Below are positions 6,575 to 15,682 of a stretch of DNA of 49,930 bases, in pieces. The stretch covers positions 1-49,930 of the forward strand of contig CANFIM010000006.1 of assembly GCA_947447175.1 (NCBI GenBank), written 5' to 3'. The position numbers and the translations under genes were made by a program. Each line of letters begins with the position of its first letter. Within the stretch, counting starts at the first letter, position 1. The DNA is from Acidimicrobiaceae bacterium. Lineage in GTDB: Bacteria; Actinomycetota; Acidimicrobiia; Acidimicrobiales; Ilumatobacteraceae. The notes under the pieces are model-generated. The model saw only the letters and a program-made list of their open reading frames with translations. It did not search any database and was not told the origin of the DNA.

Positions 6575-7081
6575 CTATCCCTCGGCAGAAGCAGGATCAG
6601 GGTTCACTGATTCTGGATTATCTTCCACCAAGCACTCCACGATTCGACCGTCCACCGCATCAACCAGAATGAGACCTCGGTGAACGGGGGGTTCTTCGGT
6701 GCTGTAGGCAAAAATTCGCCATGTTGGGCGACTGCGCAAACCCCGCCACACCTGTTGAGCAGACGCGTGGCCAACAGGGAAACCCACTTCCTTCGTTGCC
6801 AACACAAGCGCTTCAGATTCATTGACTGACATTCGCCAACCACTGGTGACACTGATGATTCCCATTACGGTCAGCAAAACAGCAGCAACGATGAAGCCAT
6901 TGTTCACCAACACGGAATCATTTGAATTCCCCACTGCCCAGACGCCAACGCAACCAACAGCAGCAAGAAGATAGATGTAACCGGGAATGCGACGACGGCT
7001 GTTGTCGGGAAAGTCGTAAGCGGCGATGTGATCGACAGCATTGAGGTCTTCGGGTAATTGGTCACGGATGTCGTCGGTCAT
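6575..7081 (-). CDS. Two-pass membrane protein of unknown function
   Basis: I do not recognise a family. The 168-residue product starts MTDDIRDQLPEDL at an ATG that overlaps the HIT stop by 4 bp (ATGA), which favours 7081 over the upstream in-frame start at 7099. An acidic N-terminal part (1-27), two membrane segments (about 36-51 and 60-77) and a soluble C-terminal domain of about 85 residues follow. That domain contains GWRMSVNESEALVLATKEVG and WRIFAYSTEEPP. It lies between the HIT gene and pgsA, a position where mycobacteria have no gene, and is surely co-transcribed with both. A role in the same phospholipid pathway is only a guess. Confidence 0.75.
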   Translation of the reverse strand: MTDDIRDQLPEDLNAVDHIAAYDFPDNSRRRIPGYIYLLAAVGCVGVWAVGNSNDSVLVNNGFIVAAVLLTVMGIISVTSGWRMSVNESEALVLATKEVGFPVGHASAQQVWRGLRSRPTWRIFAYSTEEPPVHRGLILVDAVDGRIVECLVEDNPESVNPDPASAEG

Positions 7082-7590
7082 TGGTCCCCCTTGGGCCAAG
7101 CTGCTCGCACTTTTGATGCGGTAAGCGGAAGTGATTCAGGAAGTGTGCGCGTTTCCGCAATTGAAGTCATGAAATTGGAATCACCGTTCCAGCGCGGAAC
7201 GATGTGCACGTGAAGGTGTTGAGAAATACTGCCACCAGCAGCAGGCCCGAGGTTAATTCCCACATTTAACGCATGTGGCGAATGAGAGGACTTCAGCGCC
7301 AGAGTTGCGTCGCGAACAAGGCCCCACAAGTCAATTGATTCTTCAGTGGTCAATTCTTCAAGTTCTGATATTTCGCGATACGGCAAAACAAGAATGTGGC
7401 CCGATGCATACGGGAAAGCATTCAGAATCGCAAAAGTATGAGTTGACCGATGAACGATGTATGTCTCTTCATCAGGCAAACCAGAATTCAAGATGCTGGT
7501 GAACACTGAGACCGATGGGTCGGGAGACTGTCCAAGAACACCTGTGATGTATTCAGCACGCCACCCATTCCACAATCGGTCAAGACTCAC
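7078..7590 (-). CDS. HIT-family nucleotide hydrolase/phosphorylase
   Basis: This 170-residue protein has the histidine-triad signature QHLHVHIVPRW (124-134), in which the middle His acts on the alpha-phosphate of a nucleotide substrate. The upstream NVGINLGPAAGGSISQHLH segment is typical of the actinobacterial members encoded next to thrS and pgsA; the M. tuberculosis homologue is described as a diadenosine tetraphosphate phosphorylase. It overlaps the thrS stop and the next gene start by 4 bp each, so the three are translated in a coupled way. Substrate here is inferred. Confidence 0.88.
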   Translation of the reverse strand: MSLDRLWNGWRAEYITGVLGQSPDPSVSVFTSILNSGLPDEETYIVHRSTHTFAILNAFPYASGHILVLPYREISELEELTTEESIDLWGLVRDATLALKSSHSPHALNVGINLGPAAGGSISQHLHVHIVPRWNGDSNFMTSIAETRTLPESLPLTASKVRAAWPKGDQ

Positions 7591-9563
7591 TGTTCGCTCG
7601 TCTCGCCTTCTGACACTTCAGCACGCAGTTGTGCAATGAACGCCTCAAGCGGAACATCGCGGTCAACATCGCCGCCACGTGGATTCACACCAACGGTGCC
7701 GGCTTCTACATCGGTGTCCCCCACAACAAGCACGTACGGCACTTTGGTGGTTTTCCCATTTCGAATGCGCTTACCCAAAGGCTCATCTGCGTAATCAATA
7801 TCAACACGGAATCCGGCTGACTTCAATTTCTTCACCACAGAATCGGCATAGTCGTTATGCGCAGCCGCAACTGGCAAGACACGAACTTGTTCCGGTGCCA
7901 ACCATGCGGGGAAGGCTCCTGCGTAATGCTCAGTGAGCACTCCGAAGAATCGTTCTATTGATCCGAACAATGCGCGGTGCAACATGATGGGTCGATGGCG
8001 TTGACCATCGGAACCCACATATTCAAGACCGAAACGTTCGGGGTTATTGAAGTCAAGTTGAATAGTGCTGAGTTGCCATTTACGGCCAATGGCATCACGA
8101 ACATCAACATCGATTTTGGGGCCATAGAACGCAGCATCGCCTTCTTTTATGCCGTATGCAAAGCCGTACTTGTCAAGTGCTTGTCGTAATGCATCGGTTG
8201 ACTTCTCCCAAATCTCGTCTGAACCAACAAACTTTTCGGGATCTTTGGTGGACAGGTTGAATTCAAACTCGGTAAACCCGAATCGGCGCAGAACAGACAA
8301 GATGAAATCAAGCAATGATGCAATTTCATCAGCCATTTGATCTTCAGTACAGAAAATATGGCTGTCGTCTTGAGTGAATCCACGAATACGCATGAGACCA
8401 TGCAACGTGCCAGCACGTTCATACCTGTACACATTGCCCAACTCAAAGAGACGTAATGGCAGTTCGCGGTAACTGCGTCCGCGACTGTCAAAGATCAGAC
8501 AGTGCATCGGACAGTTCATGGGCTTCATGTAGTACGTGCCGTTGTCCATTTCCATGGGCGGGTACATGCCATCGGCGTAGTACCCCAGGTGGCCAGACTT
8601 GGCGAACAAATTGGCATTGGCCAAGTGCGGTGTGTACACGAATTGATAATCACCATCGAGGTGACGTTGGCGGCTGTAATCCTCCATCAATTTGCGCACA
8701 ATGGCACCCTTTGGATGCCATACGGCTAGTCCCCCACCAAGTTCCTGCGGGAATGACAAGAGATCTAGTTCATTCACCAGTTTGCGGTGATCACGTTTTG
8801 CTGCCTCTTCTAAGCGATGCAAGTGCTCTTTCAACGCAGTGTCGGATTCCCATGCAGTGCCGTAAATGCGCTGCAACATTGGACCCTTTTCGTTGCCTCG
8901 CCAATAAGCGCCAGCAACCTTCATCAGTGCAAAGTGGCCAAGTCGCGATGTAGTGGGCACATGAGGGCCTCGACATAGGTCTACAAACTCATCAGAGTTT
9001 CGGTACACGCTGATGGTGTCGGAATCGCCCACTTCACCGGCATCGCTACCGTCGGCCGCACCAGACGACACACGTTCAATGATTTCGCACTTGTACTTCT
9101 GTGCGGCGAATAATGACAACGCATCAGCTGCTGAAAGTTCAGAACGTACGAACGGCTGATTGGCCTTCATGATCTCGCGCATGCGAGCTTCAATGGAAGC
9201 AAGTTCATCGTCCGAAAAGGTTTTGCCACCGGGCAACTCAAAGTCGTAATAGAAACCGTCTTCAATTGCAGGCCCAATGGAGAACTGTGCGCCGGGGAAT
9301 AACTGCACTACAGCTTGTGCGAGCACATGCGCGGTGGAGTGACGCAATACGTGGCGACCCGCTTCAGTGTCTTGCGTAATGATGGAGACAGTTGCTCCGT
9401 CTGCAATGACAGAAGAAAGGTCAACTTCAGCACCGTTGATAGTGCCGGCAACCGCCGCTTTGGCCAACCGGGAGCCAATTGACGCAGCGAGGTCAGCGAC
9501 CGACGAGCCCTGAGGCAACGATCGGGCTGAACCGTCGGGAAGGAGAACAGAAATGTCTGACAT
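7587..9563 (-). CDS. thrS: Threonyl-tRNA synthetase
   Basis: ThrS charges tRNA-Thr. The 658 residues have the full layout: an N-terminal TGS domain (about 1-60), the editing domain starting with HSTAHVLAQAVVQLFPGAQF, the class II core with motif 2 (FELGNVYRYERAGTLHGLMR) and motif 3 (MLHRALFGSIERFFGVL), and the anticodon-binding domain (VRVLPVAAAHNDYA onward). It opens the thrS-HIT-pgsA lipid operon. A TAGAAT hexamer (9578-9573) lies 9 nt before the ATG, which would give a leader of only 2-3 nt, and there is no ribosome site. Confidence 0.97.
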   Translation of the reverse strand: MSDISVLLPDGSARSLPQGSSVADLAASIGSRLAKAAVAGTINGAEVDLSSVIADGATVSIITQDTEAGRHVLRHSTAHVLAQAVVQLFPGAQFSIGPAIEDGFYYDFELPGGKTFSDDELASIEARMREIMKANQPFVRSELSAADALSLFAAQKYKCEIIERVSSGAADGSDAGEVGDSDTISVYRNSDEFVDLCRGPHVPTTSRLGHFALMKVAGAYWRGNEKGPMLQRIYGTAWESDTALKEHLHRLEEAAKRDHRKLVNELDLLSFPQELGGGLAVWHPKGAIVRKLMEDYSRQRHLDGDYQFVYTPHLANANLFAKSGHLGYYADGMYPPMEMDNGTYYMKPMNCPMHCLIFDSRGRSYRELPLRLFELGNVYRYERAGTLHGLMRIRGFTQDDSHIFCTEDQMADEIASLLDFILSVLRRFGFTEFEFNLSTKDPEKFVGSDEIWEKSTDALRQALDKYGFAYGIKEGDAAFYGPKIDVDVRDAIGRKWQLSTIQLDFNNPERFGLEYVGSDGQRHRPIMLHRALFGSIERFFGVLTEHYAGAFPAWLAPEQVRVLPVAAAHNDYADSVVKKLKSAGFRVDIDYADEPLGKRIRNGKTTKVPYVLVVGDTDVEAGTVGVNPRGGDVDRDVPLEAFIAQLRAEVSEGETSEQ

Positions 9564-9629
9564 GAAGAGCCCATTCTACGGAGCCATGGCACTGCCCTTC
9601 CGACCCATTTACGGGCGGAGCCAAAGAAA

Positions 9630-10376
9630 TTAGGTGATTGATACCTCTGGCGTTGCAATGGATTCGGCCTTTTTCGTGGCGTAGGCATTGCTGTATTCCT
9701 GGCCTGTGAGATCTCGAATCTCAAACATCAACTCGTCCGTCATTTCTCGAAGGACAAGGTGGTCACCTCCTCGTTCTGAGTAACGATGAGGGAAAATCGG
9801 TTGACCAAACTTCACCGTGCACGGCAAACCCAACTTTGGCATCAACGTATCGGGAGGTTGAATTTCCCGAGTGCCGATAATTCCAACAGGAATAATGGGG
9901 CATCCAAGTTTGATGGAAAGGCGCGCTGCACCAGTATGTCCCTTGTACAAAATGCCATCTCTGCTGCGCGTGCCTTCGGGATAGATACCAAACAATTCAC
10001 CGCGACGGAGAACCTCTTCTGCTGCAAGAAGTGCACCTTCGCTCTTTGAGCCTCCTGCACGATCGATAGGAATCATGCCAAGTGCTGGAAAGAGATGTTT
10101 CGTTTTCCATGAATCCATATATTCGGCTTTTCCCACGAAACTGATTTGCCGACCCGCGTACACCATGGTGAAGACCGAGTCGAAGAAACTGATGTGGTTT
10201 GGACACAAGATGGCTGGGCCTTCCGCGGGAATGTTCTCGTGCCCTTCAATCGTCACATCCCAGAATCGGTCAAGCAGTGGCTTAATAACGCGTCGCGCAC
10301 GAATTTGGGCTTTGCCAGTGCCTGGCAATGCCGACGAAACAACAGGTGTGTTCTGCAAGTTGTCCTCTGATGCCAT
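9630..10376 (-). CDS. plsC: 1-acyl-glycerol-3-phosphate acyltransferase family protein
   Basis: PlsC-type enzymes add the second fatty acid to lysophosphatidic acid at the membrane. The 248-residue protein has the HX4D catalytic motif NHISFFD (60-66), the acceptor-binding YPEGTRSRDG (132-141) and the CPIIPVGIIG block. It has no N-terminal transmembrane anchor, which is common in this family. It stands alone between mshC and thrS. A TAATGT hexamer (10391-10386) 9 nt before the ATG, with a 14-bp palindrome directly upstream, suggests a regulated promoter. The exact acceptor cannot be read from sequence. Confidence 0.87.
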   Translation of the reverse strand: MASEDNLQNTPVVSSALPGTGKAQIRARRVIKPLLDRFWDVTIEGHENIPAEGPAILCPNHISFFDSVFTMVYAGRQISFVGKAEYMDSWKTKHLFPALGMIPIDRAGGSKSEGALLAAEEVLRRGELFGIYPEGTRSRDGILYKGHTGAARLSIKLGCPIIPVGIIGTREIQPPDTLMPKLGLPCTVKFGQPIFPHRYSERGGDHLVLREMTDELMFEIRDLTGQEYSNAYATKKAESIATPEVSIT

Positions 10377-10385
10377 CTTGGTGTG

Positions 10386-10405
10386 ACATTAGTCGCAATT
10401 GCGAC
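10386..10405 (-). promoter_or_regulatory. plsC promoter: -10 element with adjoining 14-bp palindrome
   Basis: GTCGCAATTGCGAC (10392-10405) is a perfect palindrome that directly abuts the likely -10 TAATGT (10391-10386). A protein bound there would cover the -10/-35 spacer, so this is a candidate operator for a lipid-synthesis regulator. Confidence 0.5.
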
Positions 10406-10439
10406 AGCTATGTTCCAATTCGTTCCCGCATGGAGGAAC

Positions 10440-10462
10440 AGGTATTGGCAGAAGCAATACCT
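10440..10462. terminator. Hairpin at the 3' end of mshC
   Basis: AGGTATTG-7-CAATACCT is a perfect 8-bp hairpin with a 7-nt loop that begins in the mshC stop codon. No U-tract follows on the minus strand, so it may stabilise the 3' end or act as a weak terminator. Confidence 0.45.
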
Positions 10463-11607
10463 CAGCGAGGCCCGACAGGGTCGCCAAGCTCAACGCCCAA
10501 CAGAGACGCTGCCGCACTGACATCTTCTCCTGCTGCCGCTGCAGCATCGATGGCGCGGAGAGCGCCAGGAGTATCTAGGTCATCGTCAAGTCGTTCGCGA
10601 ACAGCGTCCAGCACCTGCGATTCAGCACCACCAACACTGCCCGTCCACGCGAGGAGACGCGCGTGATTTCGTGGCATGAGTTCGTCGTCCCATTCCCATT
10701 CGTTTCGATAGTGATGTTCGATCACAGCCAATCGAATTGAACGTGGGTCCCATTCAGTTCGCAATTTGTCCACGAAGACAAGGTTGCCCAGACTCTTCGA
10801 CATTTTCTCGCCATCTTTGAACACCATGGCTACGTGCATCCAATGCTTCACGAATTGCTCACCAGTGGCAGCCTCAGATTGAGCACGTTCACATTCATGG
10901 TGAGGAAAGATCAGATCGCTTCCGCCACCGTGCAAATCAATAGTGGTTCCTAATTCACGCAAAGCAAGCGCAGAACACTCAATGTGCCAGCCAGGCCGAC
11001 CCGGACCCCATGTCGTTTCCCATGATGGTTCATCATCAGCCGATGGGTGCCACAAAACGAAATCAAGAGGATGGCGCTTATTGGGGTCGTCAACTTTGCC
11101 CCCGCGCTGGCGAGCGAACTCGATCATCTGTTCCTGCGAGTAATGAGAGACCTCGCCAAAGGTTGGCGACTTTGACACATCGAAATACACGGAGCCACCA
11201 GCAACATAGGCAAATCCGCGATCAATAACCATGCCGATGAATCCGCGAATGTCCGAGATAGCAGAAGATGCCCGAGGCGTGCTGTACACCGGCAATGTAT
11301 TGAGCGCCACCATGTCTCGATTGAAACGAGCTTCTTCGCCTGCCGCAAGATCAAGGTAATGCACGCCTAATTCACGGGCTTTTGCAAACAAAGGATCATC
11401 AACATCGGTGACGTTCCGAACACACTTCACTGTGTGCCCAAGGTCAATGAGACGTCGTTGCACGATGTCGTACACCAAGAATGTGGCGGCATGGCCTAAG
11501 TGCGTTGCATCGTACGGAGTAATGCCGCACGTATACATCAAGACCGTTTCGCCTGGCGTAAACGGAACGACTTCTTGTCGTGCAGTGTCGTACAAGCGCA
11601 TTGACAT
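10462..11607 (-). CDS. mshC: Cysteine:GlcN-inositol ligase of mycothiol synthesis
   Basis: MshC joins cysteine to glucosaminyl-inositol using ATP, the third step towards mycothiol, the main thiol of actinobacteria. The 381 residues resemble cysteinyl-tRNA synthetase without its tRNA-binding part. Marks specific to MshC are MYTCGITPYDATHLGHAATF (24-43; Cys27 for zinc and the HxGH signature), GPGRPGWHIECSALAL (201-216; Cys211), DLHGGGSDLIFPHHE (224-238) and KMSKS (268-272). The absence of the anticodon-binding extension and the ITPYDATHLGHA string separate it from CysS. It follows the F420 reductase gene by 5 bp. Its presence indicates that the cell uses mycothiol. Confidence 0.93.
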   Translation of the reverse strand: MSMRLYDTARQEVVPFTPGETVLMYTCGITPYDATHLGHAATFLVYDIVQRRLIDLGHTVKCVRNVTDVDDPLFAKARELGVHYLDLAAGEEARFNRDMVALNTLPVYSTPRASSAISDIRGFIGMVIDRGFAYVAGGSVYFDVSKSPTFGEVSHYSQEQMIEFARQRGGKVDDPNKRHPLDFVLWHPSADDEPSWETTWGPGRPGWHIECSALALRELGTTIDLHGGGSDLIFPHHECERAQSEAATGEQFVKHWMHVAMVFKDGEKMSKSLGNLVFVDKLRTEWDPRSIRLAVIEHHYRNEWEWDDELMPRNHARLLAWTGSVGGAESQVLDAVRERLDDDLDTPGALRAIDAAAAAGEDVSAAASLLGVELGDPVGPR

Positions 11608-11612
11608 ATTGA

Positions 11613-12287
11613 CTACGCGGTTGCCCGAGGGTCTTTCTTGATACCTGTGAGTTTTGGTGCCACTCGAGTCTTGTAGCGAACATTCAATTGCAACAACACG
11701 GCCGTGAAGGCTTCAATGGCGGTTGCATTCGAGAGTTCGCCTGCATCAAGCGGGCGACAACCAGGAATATGTGCCGCAATGTCCATAGCAATTTTCTTGG
11801 CATCTTCATCGTCTGAACAAATCAGCACGTCAGAGTCGATGGGGTCACCCAAGTGACCAAGTTCTTTTGCAGGCAAATGGTGGAATGCAGCAACAATGCG
11901 ACACTCTGGGACGGCAGCCTGCACATGTGCTGCCACGCTTCCGCGAGGTGGCATTAGCGGCTGGAATTCATGACCCACGCGTACCAAGGCATTGGCCATA
12001 CTGATGATGACTTTGCCGGCAAGCACATCGATGTTGTCGCGAGCTGTTGTGGCGGCACCATCCCATGGAGTTGCTAGAACCACCACGTCACAAGATGACG
12101 CCATGTGGTTGTCGCCTGCTTCAAGTGCCAAGTTCAGGTCGGGCCACTGTGCCTTCAAAGCATCAATCACCTCAAGTGCTCGGTATTTCGAACGCGAGCC
12201 GATAACGACTTCATAACCAACAGAAGCAAGTCGGGCCCCCAGGGCACTTCCGGCTGGCCCTGTGCCTCCAAGAATTCCAATACGCAT
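11613..12287 (-). CDS. npdG: NADPH:F420 oxidoreductase (F420H2:NADP+ oxidoreductase)
   Basis: This enzyme moves hydride between NADPH and the deazaflavin F420, so it supplies F420H2 for F420-dependent enzymes. The 224-residue protein begins with the dinucleotide fold MRIGILGGTGPAGSALGARL, followed by GSRSKYRA for the NADP phosphate, VVLATPW and the conserved VAAFHHLPAKEL and LDAGELSNATAIEAFTAVLL blocks of the Fno/NpdG family. It is the first gene of a pair with mshC (5-bp gap), linking two actinobacterial redox cofactors in one transcript. It is divergent to inhA with a 47-bp gap. I see neither a good ribosome site nor a clear -10 for it. Confidence 0.9.
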   Translation of the reverse strand: MRIGILGGTGPAGSALGARLASVGYEVVIGSRSKYRALEVIDALKAQWPDLNLALEAGDNHMASSCDVVVLATPWDGAATTARDNIDVLAGKVIISMANALVRVGHEFQPLMPPRGSVAAHVQAAVPECRIVAAFHHLPAKELGHLGDPIDSDVLICSDDEDAKKIAMDIAAHIPGCRPLDAGELSNATAIEAFTAVLLQLNVRYKTRVAPKLTGIKKDPRATA

Positions 12288-12321
12288 CTAGGAGAGCCTT
12301 ACACAAACACCCCTACCGAAC

Positions 12322-12327
12322 TACGGT
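12322..12327 (+). promoter_or_regulatory. Likely -10 element of inhA (leaderless)
   Basis: TACGGT ends 7 nt before the ATG at 12335, with no Shine-Dalgarno in between. The same hexamer precedes the LLM oxidoreductase gene at 2129. Confidence 0.5.
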
Positions 12328-12334
12328 CATATGC

Positions 12335-13102
12335 ATGGGACTTCTCGAAGGTAAGAAAATCGTTGTCACGGGCGTGCTGACCGATGCGTCAATCGCATTC
12401 AAAGTGGCCCAGCTCGCCCAACAAGAAGGGGCCGAGATTGTGCTCACTGGTGCGGGACGTGCCTTGTCCCTCACGCAGCGATTTGCGCGCCGTCTCGAGA
12501 CCGAGCCACAGGTTTTTGAATTCGATGTCACAGTGCCTGAGCACATTGAGTCCGTTCGTGAACAAGTGCGCAACTCACTTGGTCGCGTTGATGGCGTGCT
12601 TCACTCCATCGGATTTGCCCCCGAGGTGTGCTTGGGTGATGACTTTCTCGCTGCGCAATGGAAGGACGTGGCCGTTGCAATGGAGATTTCTGCGTACTCA
12701 TTGAAAACGTTGATTGACGCATTCCTTCCTCTGATGCCTTCTGGTTCTTCCATCGTTGGTCTCGATTTTGACAACACAGTCGCATGGCCCGCGTACAACT
12801 GGATGGGAGTGGCCAAAGCAGCTTTCGAGTCCACCAGTCGCTACCTTGCCAAAGAACTCGGACCTCGAGGCATTCGTTCAAACCTTGTGGCAGCTGGTCC
12901 CATCAAAACGATGGCGGCGAAATCAATTCCTGGCTTCAAATTATTTGAGGACACATGGTCAGATCGCGCGCCACTCGGGTGGGACGTTAATGATGCAACA
13001 CCCGTTGCCAAAACCGTCATCGCTCTGATGTCCGATTGGTTCCCTGCCACTACCGGCGAAGTCATTCACGTTGACGGTGGCTACCACGCCATGGGCGCGT
13101 AA
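12335..13102 (+). CDS. inhA: Enoyl-ACP reductase (NADH), InhA/FabI type
   Basis: This reductase carries out the last step of each fatty acid elongation round. The 255-residue short-chain dehydrogenase fold shows the FabI/InhA marks: VTGVLTDASIAF (11-22) for NADH, HSIGFAP (90-96), and the catalytic pair Tyr154 and Lys161 in PAYNWMGVAKAA, which fits the FabI pattern Y-x6-K. GPRGIRSNLVAAGPIKTMAA and DATPVAKTVIALMSDWFPAT closely match mycobacterial InhA. The downstream DUF255 gene begins 6 bp after its stop, so the two form an operon. Nothing in the window shows mycolic acid synthesis, so ordinary fatty acid synthesis is the safer role. Confidence 0.93.
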   Translation: MGLLEGKKIVVTGVLTDASIAFKVAQLAQQEGAEIVLTGAGRALSLTQRFARRLETEPQVFEFDVTVPEHIESVREQVRNSLGRVDGVLHSIGFAPEVCLGDDFLAAQWKDVAVAMEISAYSLKTLIDAFLPLMPSGSSIVGLDFDNTVAWPAYNWMGVAKAAFESTSRYLAKELGPRGIRSNLVAAGPIKTMAAKSIPGFKLFEDTWSDRAPLGWDVNDATPVAKTVIALMSDWFPATTGEVIHVDGGYHAMGA

Positions 13103-13108
13103 ACATCC

Positions 13109-15094
13109 GTGACGAATCGACTTGCGTCGGCGTCGTCGCCATACCTCCGTCAACATCGAGATAATCCTGTCCACTGGTTTCAGTGGGGTGACGAAGCATT
13201 CGCAGAAGCACAACGCACGGGCAAACCAATTCTTCTCTCCGTGGGATACTCCGCATGCCACTGGTGCCATGTGATGGCTCATGAATCCTTTGAGAATGAC
13301 GACGTTGCCGAAGTAATGAACTCGTTATTCGTCAATATCAAAGTTGATCGAGAAGAACGTCCCGATGTTGATGCTGTCTACATGGACGCCGTGCAAGCAC
13401 TCACCGGGCGTGGCGGTTGGCCAATGACCGTGTTCTGCACACCAACGGGTGAACCGTTTTATGGCGGCACCTATTACCCACAAGAAACCTTCGTGAAGTT
13501 GATGGTTGCAGTTGATGATGCATGGAAGAACCGACGAGACGAGCTTCAGCAAAATGTTGAAGCCTTGATTGAGTCAATTGGTCGCACGGCAAGCATTGCC
13601 CCAGCCGACGACATCGATGTTCCTTCCCTAATGGCCACCACATTGAACGCCATCACTCAATCATTTGATTCACAATGGGGTGGCTTTGGTAACGCGCCAA
13701 AGTTTCCATCAACATTCGCAATCGACCTCCTTCTGCGTGAATACCAGTTAACGAACAACCCACTTCTCTTGCAGATGGCTGAAACGTCGCTTGATGCAAT
13801 GGCGGCTGGCGGAATGTACGACCATCTTGGTGGCGGTTTTTCTCGCTACAGCGTTGACCAGCAGTGGCTGGTGCCGCATTTTGAGAAGATGCTCTACGAC
13901 CAGGCACTTCTGACGCGGGTGTATCTGCACGCATGGCAACTCACAGGCAATCCTCGCCATCTCCAAGTGGTGAGAGAGATTGTTGAATATGTCTTGCGTG
14001 ACTTGTGTGATGACTTAGGTGGCTTGTACAGCGCAGAAGATGCTGACTCGCTTGATGAGCATGGTCATTCCGAGGAAGGTGCGTTTTATACATTCACGCC
14101 TGCAGAAATTCATGCAATCCTTGGCAACGACGCAACGACTGCGTGCGAATGGTGGGACATCACCGACCACGGCAATTTTGAAGGCCGCAACATTCCCAAT
14201 CGAATTCGCCGCCGTGGCGATATTGCACGACCTGCACACATTGAATCGCTGCGACAAACACTCTTCACCGCACGAGCTCTCCGTTCGAGGCCTGGGCTGG
14301 ACAACAAAGTTCTCCTTGAGTGGAACGCAATGATGTTGTCCTCGTTGTGCGAAGTAGCCAGCGCACTCAATGATCAGGAATTCATAGATGCGGCAATTCG
14401 CAACGCTGAGTTCTTGATGGCACATCTGCACGATGATTCACTCGGATGGCGACGCAGTTGGCAACCCAACGCAACTCCCCCAGCACAGCACAATGCTCTC
14501 GCTCACGACCTTGCGCATCTTGTTGATGCAATGACACGCATGTACGAACTCACCGCCGACCACAAATACCTCACTGTGGCTGTTGAAACTGCTCACGAAT
14601 TGCTTGAGAAGTATTGGGATGAAAGCAATGGTGGATTCTTCACTGTCTCCAACACGGCCGAACAACTGGTGGTACGACAAAAAGATCTCATGGATAATGC
14701 AACGCCATCGTCAAACTCAGTGGCAGCGCATGCATTCCTTCGCCTGTCTGCACTGACGGGAGACGCAATACTTCACGAGCGTGCCGTTGACATTTTGCGA
14801 CTACTCGGCCGCGTCAGCGCGTCTGCGCCTTCAGCGTTCTGTTTTGCTATCACCGCAGCACTCCTCCAGCATGAAGGCACCACAGAAATTGTGATCCCAG
14901 GAGACGACAGCAACTTGCTGTCCGTTGCACGTGAATCATGGAGGCCCCACTCCGTGCTTGCCTGGGGCGACCCTCTTGATTCCCCTCTCTGGGCCGACCG
15001 TTCTCCCGGTGCGGCGTACGTGTGCCGCAATTACACATGTCAGTTACCGGCGCGCACACCCGATGAATTACGGGAGCGACTCGCTACCAAGTAA
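13109..15094 (+). CDS. Thioredoxin-domain/DUF255 protein (YyaL/SSP411 family)
   Basis: This 661-residue protein begins with a thioredoxin-like DUF255 domain carrying CHWC (Cys50-Cys53) in [16 protein letters not shown], continues with [20 protein letters not shown], and then has an (alpha/alpha) toroid-type domain with [26 protein letters not shown] and [13 protein letters not shown]. The family is widespread and resembles cellobiose 2-epimerase-like folds in its C-terminal part, but its biochemical role is not settled. The start is GTG 13109, 6 bp after inhA. Its 3' end overlaps the convergent nitroreductase gene by 11 bp. Confidence 0.9.
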   Translation: MTNRLASASSPYLRQHRDNPVHWFQWGDEAFAEAQRTGKPILLSVGYSACHWCHVMAHESFENDDVAEVMNSLFVNIKVDREERPDVDAVYMDAVQALTGRGGWPMTVFCTPTGEPFYGGTYYPQETFVKLMVAVDDAWKNRRDELQQNVEALIESIGRTASIAPADDIDVPSLMATTLNAITQSFDSQWGGFGNAPKFPSTFAIDLLLREYQLTNNPLLLQMAETSLDAMAAGGMYDHLGGGFSRYSVDQQWLVPHFEKMLYDQALLTRVYLHAWQLTGNPRHLQVVREIVEYVLRDLCDDLGGLYSAEDADSLDEHGHSEEGAFYTFTPAEIHAILGNDATTACEWWDITDHGNFEGRNIPNRIRRRGDIARPAHIESLRQTLFTARALRSRPGLDNKVLLEWNAMMLSSLCEVASALNDQEFIDAAIRNAEFLMAHLHDDSLGWRRSWQPNATPPAQHNALAHDLAHLVDAMTRMYELTADHKYLTVAVETAHELLEKYWDESNGGFFTVSNTAEQLVVRQKDLMDNATPSSNSVAAHAFLRLSALTGDAILHERAVDILRLLGRVSASAPSAFCFAITAALLQHEGTTEIVIPGDDSNLLSVARESWRPHSVLAWGDPLDSPLWADRSPGAAYVCRNYTCQLPARTPDELRERLATK

Positions 15095-15680
15095 GGCGGT
15101 GCACCACGTCTTTTGCAGACTTGCTGGTGCGCGAACTGCTGCGACCTTTTCGAGTGTCGTTCTCGGGGTATCCGAAAGCAATGGTGCCAAGAACTTCCAC
15201 ATGATCGGGAATATGAAATGCTCTGCGCAGTTCCGCTTCTTGCGCATGTGCAAAGAACAACGCCCCTATTTCACGTTCTTCTAGCGCCAGCAAAAATGTC
15301 ATCGTGGCAAATGATGCATCGATTGTCCAATAAGGAGCAACCCAGGCATCGGTAGATGCGCCAAGCCCGGTAGCTGCTTTGTCTGATTCGCTGTATCGCT
15401 GAAGATATGCCTGAGTATCTGCGAGTACCAGCGCAATGCACGGAGCATTCAATAAGCCCGGAAACACAAACCCGCTGCGCTTGTCTTCGGGCAATGCAAT
15501 ATTCCAATAGTTAGACGTTGCATCGCCTTCAAACAAGAGAAGATGCCAACCTTGCGATTTACCAGCGCTTGGAGAACGCAATGCAAGCTCAACGCATTCG
15601 TTGGTGATTCTTTCGTCAACCTGTTGCGACGAAAATGAGCGCGTCATCCGACGTGAACGAACGACGTCGGAGAATTGCAC
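15084..15680 (-). CDS. Nitroreductase-family FMN protein
   Basis: This 198-residue nitroreductase-fold protein should bind FMN and reduce a substrate with a nicotinamide cofactor. The N-terminus has [13 protein letters not shown] and [19 protein letters not shown], the usual FMN-phosphate contacts; [20 protein letters not shown] is the core helix and [20 protein letters not shown] the C-terminal strand and loop. The physiological substrate cannot be told. GTG 15680 is chosen because it lies 2 nt after the stop of the upstream gene; an open frame runs further upstream but would overlap that gene. It ends in an overlap with the convergent DUF255 gene. Confidence 0.83.
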   Translation of the reverse strand: MQFSDVVRSRRMTRSFSSQQVDERITNECVELALRSPSAGKSQGWHLLLFEGDATSNYWNIALPEDKRSGFVFPGLLNAPCIALVLADTQAYLQRYSESDKAATGLGASTDAWVAPYWTIDASFATMTFLLALEEREIGALFFAHAQEAELRRAFHIPDHVEVLGTIAFGYPENDTRKGRSSSRTSKSAKDVVHRLTW

Positions 15681-15682
15681 GA

